Assembly (NCBI GenBank): GCA_036274115.1
Contig: DASUGI010000078.1
Location: 1-64,000, forward strand
DNA: 64,000 bases
Reading direction: 5' to 3'
DNA from: JADLHS01 sp036274115
GTDB lineage: Bacteria; Verrucomicrobiota; Verrucomicrobiia; Limisphaerales; JADLHS01
Shown piece by piece: positions 60,679 through 64,000 of this stretch. Made by a program: the position numbers and the translations under genes. Numbering within the stretch: position 1 is the first letter of the stretch; every line of letters begins with the position of its first letter. The notes beneath the pieces were generated by a model. That model was not told the origin of the DNA. It ran no database searches and was given only the letters and a program-made list of their open reading frames with translations.

Positions 60679-61938
60679 CTAAAAGTCGCGCACCATGAGC
60701 CTGTAATAGCGCCTCGGATAATTTGTAGCAGTCCTGTCGATAAGTGTGAAAGGCCCGTCCGCAGTGATCTCTGCGTTTGTCACACTTGTCCCACGTCCCA
60801 CCGGCAGGTTTGTCGCCTGCATCAAAAAGTAATGAGATTCTGCGCTAGCATCGAACCGCACCTCAAAGTGACCGTTGGTGTTCATTGCGAAGCTGGTAAT
60901 CAGCGGCAGAGTGATGAAGCTGGTATTTCCACCATAGTTCGTCCCGGCGGCATTTGTGGACACGCATCGGAAGTGATAGATCGTTCCCGGAGTCAAGTTC
61001 GTGACCCGCGATCCCATGTACGTCAGACTATACTCACTGCCAGCTTCCATAACGACCGTGCTCATCCCGTAATTGGTTGTCCTGCCGTATTCGAAGAACA
61101 GAGCCGCCGCCAGACCGTTTGGTTGCACCAAGGCATTCAGCGTGGCTGCGTTGGTCGAGACATCGCCTGCGATGGCTGTGCAAATCAGAGTGCCTTCTGC
61201 AACGCTCGGATTCGATGGGCCCGCCAGAAAGCTCGCAGCAACCTCCGTGTCCAGCAAGAAACCCCGGTAAATTCGCAATTCCGAGAAGCGCCCCTTGAAA
61301 AGTGGATCGAAATTGAATTGGGATCTTCCCAGCCAGTTATTGAGGTCGGTGATCTGGCTGAGAGGAACCGTTGCAGCACCCGCATCCAAAGCGACTCCAT
61401 TGAGGTAAAGCTTCGTTAAACCCAAGCTTGGACTGTAGGTCAGAGCGACGTGCGCTTCAGTGTTGGTCGGCAGGGGCGACCGCCAATCCAGCCACGGACT
61501 CTCCCCAGCTACATTGTTCGTGGAGATCGTGGCACGGATCCAGTTCGGAAGTGCATTCAAACCGCCTCCCGTTGCCGGGGTTAAAAACAGATAGGACTTG
61601 CCTTGGCCTTGCGCTTGACTGCCGAAATCGAATATCCGTTGCCAGTACGGCGCTGCCCCAGCCTGCCATGTCACCCAAGCCTCAACAGAGACCTCGTCAA
61701 GGCTCGAAATGATGCCGGAGGGCAATTGGACGTAATCGTTGTTGCCATCAAAAATCAGCGCTCCTGCTCCGTCAAAGACCGCACCACCCATGACGACGCC
61801 GTGAGCGTTGCCGGCTACATCGTTCGCATTCGTCTCGAACGTATATCGGTGAAACAGGGTCGCCGCCGTAGCGGTTTGCAAGAGCAGGAATCCAATTGCG
61901 GCGATAACCCCAAGCCGTGTCTTCATTGCGACCTTCAC
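60679..61938 (-). CDS. Secreted LamG/concanavalin-like protein
   Basis: The ATG four codons in, at 61926 (MKTRLGVIAAIGFLLLQTATA), also gives a good signal peptide. Residues 25-215 form a LamG/concanavalin-like jelly-roll (RYTFETNANDVAGNAHG, LIFDGNNDYVQLPSGI, VEAWVTWQ, HVALTYSPSLGLTKLYLNG, FSELRIYRGFL). A fibronectin-like middle domain follows, and the chain ends in the shared C-terminal domain (YFLMQATNLPVG ... RRYYRLMV). It probably binds a carbohydrate or other surface ligand outside the cell. Confidence 0.8.
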   Translation of the reverse strand: MKVAMKTRLGVIAAIGFLLLQTATAATLFHRYTFETNANDVAGNAHGVVMGGAVFDGAGALIFDGNNDYVQLPSGIISSLDEVSVEAWVTWQAGAAPYWQRIFDFGSQAQGQGKSYLFLTPATGGGLNALPNWIRATISTNNVAGESPWLDWRSPLPTNTEAHVALTYSPSLGLTKLYLNGVALDAGAATVPLSQITDLNNWLGRSQFNFDPLFKGRFSELRIYRGFLLDTEVAASFLAGPSNPSVAEGTLICTAIAGDVSTNAATLNALVQPNGLAAALFFEYGRTTNYGMSTVVMEAGSEYSLTYMGSRVTNLTPGTIYHFRCVSTNAAGTNYGGNTSFITLPLITSFAMNTNGHFEVRFDASAESHYFLMQATNLPVGRGTSVTNAEITADGPFTLIDRTATNYPRRYYRLMVRDF

Positions 61939-62026
61939 TGCCAGATGATGCGGTGTAGGTGCGCGAAGCTTATACCCGTGTCACTTCAGAGCCAAGCTTC
62001 TTGTCGGACTACCAGTACCGAGCCAG

Positions 62027-63157
62027 TCACTCGCCCCCAGCGGTTGCCTGGATGACCGCCGAGACCACACGTTCCACCGTAATGCCTTTCATGCAGCGAA
62101 AATCGATCGGGCACTCACGCAGAAAACACGGTGAGCACACAGCGTTTGATTTCAACAACCGATGTTGCGGGTCTCCCGGTAAACCCGGACCAGTTAGCTC
62201 CGGCGATGTGCTACCGAACGGCACGACCACCGGTGTGCCTAACGCGGCGGCTAAATGCATCGGCCCGGTGTCGTTGGTGAGCAACACATCACAAAGTTTC
62301 AATCCGGCCATCAAGTCGCGCAGACTGGTCTTTCCAGCGAGCGAAACCACGTGGCCCTTGCCTGCCGGGATGGGCAACAAGGTCACAAGCTGTTCGGCAA
62401 GCGAAACGTCCCCGGTGCCACCAAAAATCAGGAATTGGCAACTGATTTTGCCGTAGAGCTCGTTCGCGACCTGGGCGAACCGTTCAAGCGGCCACCGCTT
62501 GGCCGGGCCGTACTCCGCGCCCGGGTTCAGGCCAATAAGGTAATCCGTAGCAGCCGATTGCGGCAGCGACCAGGCCGTCCTCAACACCTCGTTGGGAGGC
62601 ATGTAGAGCGCCGGGGGGACGGGTTCAGGGTTCGCGCCCAATGCACTAACCAAATGCAAGTACTCGTGCACGTGATGCGCGGTGGCGGGCAAATTCTGTG
62701 AGACGGATGCGCGGGGTTGAACAATCAATCGCCGAATCTCCCCAGGGGTGCGTTTGCGCATTGGCACGTGACCACTCCGGCTGGGAACTTGATGGGTAAG
62801 AAACAGATTGCGCCATGGACGCGCGTACCCGACGCGTCGGGGTATTCCCGCGAAATAGACTTCGAGCGCGCTTCGAGGAGAGTTGGGAAAGAGCACTGCC
62901 AGATCGAAATTGCCACTGCGAAGTTTGTCGCTGACGGTCAACAGCCCTTCGCCGACAGCAACCCCGATAGTTTCATTCACCGCCGGGTGATGGAGATAAA
63001 GGTCGCGCAATTTCTCGGGCGTGAGCAGCGTGATTCGCGCATCAGGAAACTTTTCCCGCAAACGGATCAACGCTGGCGTGGTCATCACCGCATCGCCCAG
63101 CCAGTTGACTCCACGCACCAGAATGCGCTCGGGCGGTTGCTGGAAGCTCACGGCCAT
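62027..63157 (-). CDS. waaF: Lipopolysaccharide heptosyltransferase II-like
   Basis: The start is set at the ATG at 63157 (MAVSFQQPPERILVRGVNWLGDAV); an in-frame ATG at 63181 would overlap lpxK. The GT9 fold is seen: RILVRGVNWLGDAVMTTPALIRLRE, GLNPGAEYGPAKRWPLERFAQVA, SLAGKTSLRDLMAGLKLCDVLLTNDTGPMHLAAALGTPVVVPFGSTSPELTGP. The order and spacing match WaaF/RfaF, which adds the second heptose to lipopolysaccharide inner core on the cytoplasmic side of the inner membrane. GT9 members are similar, so WaaC is not wholly excluded. It lies 11 bases after lpxK, in an envelope operon. Confidence 0.88.
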   Translation of the reverse strand: MAVSFQQPPERILVRGVNWLGDAVMTTPALIRLREKFPDARITLLTPEKLRDLYLHHPAVNETIGVAVGEGLLTVSDKLRSGNFDLAVLFPNSPRSALEVYFAGIPRRVGYARPWRNLFLTHQVPSRSGHVPMRKRTPGEIRRLIVQPRASVSQNLPATAHHVHEYLHLVSALGANPEPVPPALYMPPNEVLRTAWSLPQSAATDYLIGLNPGAEYGPAKRWPLERFAQVANELYGKISCQFLIFGGTGDVSLAEQLVTLLPIPAGKGHVVSLAGKTSLRDLMAGLKLCDVLLTNDTGPMHLAAALGTPVVVPFGSTSPELTGPGLPGDPQHRLLKSNAVCSPCFLRECPIDFRCMKGITVERVVSAVIQATAGGE

Positions 63158-63168
63158 GATCGACTGCC

Positions 63169-64000
63169 TCAGCGGAAACAAATCTTCCGCACGACATCGC
63201 GGAAACCATCCGCACCTTTCACGATATTGATCTCCACTCGCATGAACAGGATGGGGAGGTCGCGCCGATCCAGCTTGGGAAAACGCACAGCATCCTTTTG
63301 TGTGGTAATGATGAGTTCAGCCTGTCGCTTCTTACCGCGATTGATGGCATTCAAAATCTCTTGCTGACTGAATCGGTGATGATCGGCAAAGCGCTTGGAG
63401 TAGACCAATTCCGCACCCAGCGTTATCAAGCTCTGTTCAAAGCTCTCCGGCTGCGCGATCCCACTGAGCGAACCGACTTTGCGACCTTTAATTATCTCCA
63501 GCGTTTTGCGCTCTCCGCTGAAAACGTCTTCCAGATACATCGGACTATGCACACACTCGATGATCGTAGCCGTCGGGTTCAAGGCCATGATGCGCAGCCG
63601 CAGGTCATCCGTCTTGCCATCGCTCTTGGTGATGAAGATGGTGTTCGCTCTCGCCAAATGCGACGGCGGCTCGCGCAACGTGCCGCGCGGCAACATGTGT
63701 TCATTCCCAAACGGCTGTTGTCGGTCAATCAACACCACATCGTGCCTTCGCCCGCGCAAATCCCAGTATTGGTATCCATCGTCCAGCAAGAGTGTGTCGC
63801 AACCAAACTTCTCAATTGCATAACGTCCGCTCTTGACGCGGTCTTTATCTACCAGCACAACCACATCTTTCAAATTGGACGCCAGCATGTGCGGCTCGTC
63901 GCCGGCCATCTCAGAATCCAGCAGCAGCGATTTGCCATCGGAGACAATGCGCGGAGGCGTGGTGTCTTCGCGGAAAAGAATTTTGTTCTTAAGCCAGACG
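63169..64000 (-). CDS. lpxK: Tetraacyldisaccharide 4'-kinase (cut by right edge)
   Basis: The frame is open to the right edge, so the N-terminus is missing; an ATG at 63909 is internal. The visible part has the LpxK blocks: SDGKSLLLDSEMAGDEPHMLA, LLLDDGYQYWDLRGRRHDVVLID (Walker B-like with Asp), PRGTLREPPSHLARANTIFITKSD and GIAQPESFEQSLITLGAE. The P-loop lies outside the window. It phosphorylates the lipid A precursor at the 4' position in the inner membrane. The waaF gene follows. Confidence 0.93.
   Translation of the reverse strand, partial: VWLKNKILFREDTTPPRIVSDGKSLLLDSEMAGDEPHMLASNLKDVVVLVDKDRVKSGRYAIEKFGCDTLLLDDGYQYWDLRGRRHDVVLIDRQQPFGNEHMLPRGTLREPPSHLARANTIFITKSDGKTDDLRLRIMALNPTATIIECVHSPMYLEDVFSGERKTLEIIKGRKVGSLSGIAQPESFEQSLITLGAELVYSKRFADHHRFSQQEILNAINRGKKRQAELIITTQKDAVRFPKLDRRDLPILFMRVEINIVKGADGFRDVVRKICFR

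Overview
This window comes from a Gram-negative bacterium of the Verrucomicrobia, most likely a soil or freshwater relative of Pedosphaera/Limisphaera; this is inferred from gene content, and no rRNA is present. The evidence is: outer-membrane genes (waaF, lpxK, a secretin); a PEP-CTERM protein; a haem-binding C-terminal domain protein of the Planctomycetes/Verrucomicrobia type; giant Thr/Asn-rich secreted proteins; many FG-GAP/VCBS proteins; and a pilus-like operon with the gene order known from Akkermansia (Amuc_1098 to Amuc_1101). No tRNA, rRNA, CRISPR array, insertion sequence or prophage was seen.

1-16.4 kb: scattered metabolic genes. These are a c-type cytochrome domain protein cut by the left edge, a LarA-type racemase, a serine beta-lactamase-fold hydrolase, a membrane protein, a PhoPQ-activated (PqaA-like) protein, a hotdog thioesterase and a ROK sugar kinase. 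A tight three-gene secreted-carbohydrate operon follows (TIM-barrel protein, Tat-exported Gfo/Idh/MocA oxidoreductase, HEAT/FG-GAP protein), then a RelE-like protein and an HNH endonuclease. Two copies of a paired-hairpin repeat and one of another repeat family lie between genes.

16.5-26.8 kb: a plus-strand run (coiled-coil TPR protein, YjbQ, FG-GAP protein, GH13 enzyme) converges on a minus-strand run ending in a PEP-CTERM protein, with glgA, a GH57 enzyme and coaE upstream. GH13, GlgA and GH57 together form an alpha-glucan (glycogen) locus.

26.9-39.3 kb: an M36 fungalysin-type metalloprotease and a three-gene operon of very large secreted proteins. Four secreted proteins in the window share an uncharacterised C-terminal domain. 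One operon member looks like a metzincin fold that has lost its zinc ligands.

39.4-46.8 kb: a verrucomicrobial type IV pilus-like operon: PilM-PilN fusion, Amuc_1100-like protein, Amuc_1099-like protein and secretin, followed by a 5'-3' exonuclease. 47.0-57.7 kb: a Chp/Pil-type chemosensory cluster: a giant CheA with three Hpt domains and a receiver, an MCP, CheW, CheY and two REC-PATAN regulators, without cheR or cheB. It probably steers the pilus system.

The most unusual feature is in the chemosensory cluster. Short elements made of two inverted arms, each arm an array of degenerate 8-mers (family F1) or 7-mers (F2, F3, F4), lie between the genes and also sit in frame inside cheA (eight insertions) and at the 3' end of cheW, where they are translated as low-complexity linkers.

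57.9-64 kb: ftsK, a LamG-domain secreted protein, waaF and lpxK (cut by the right edge).
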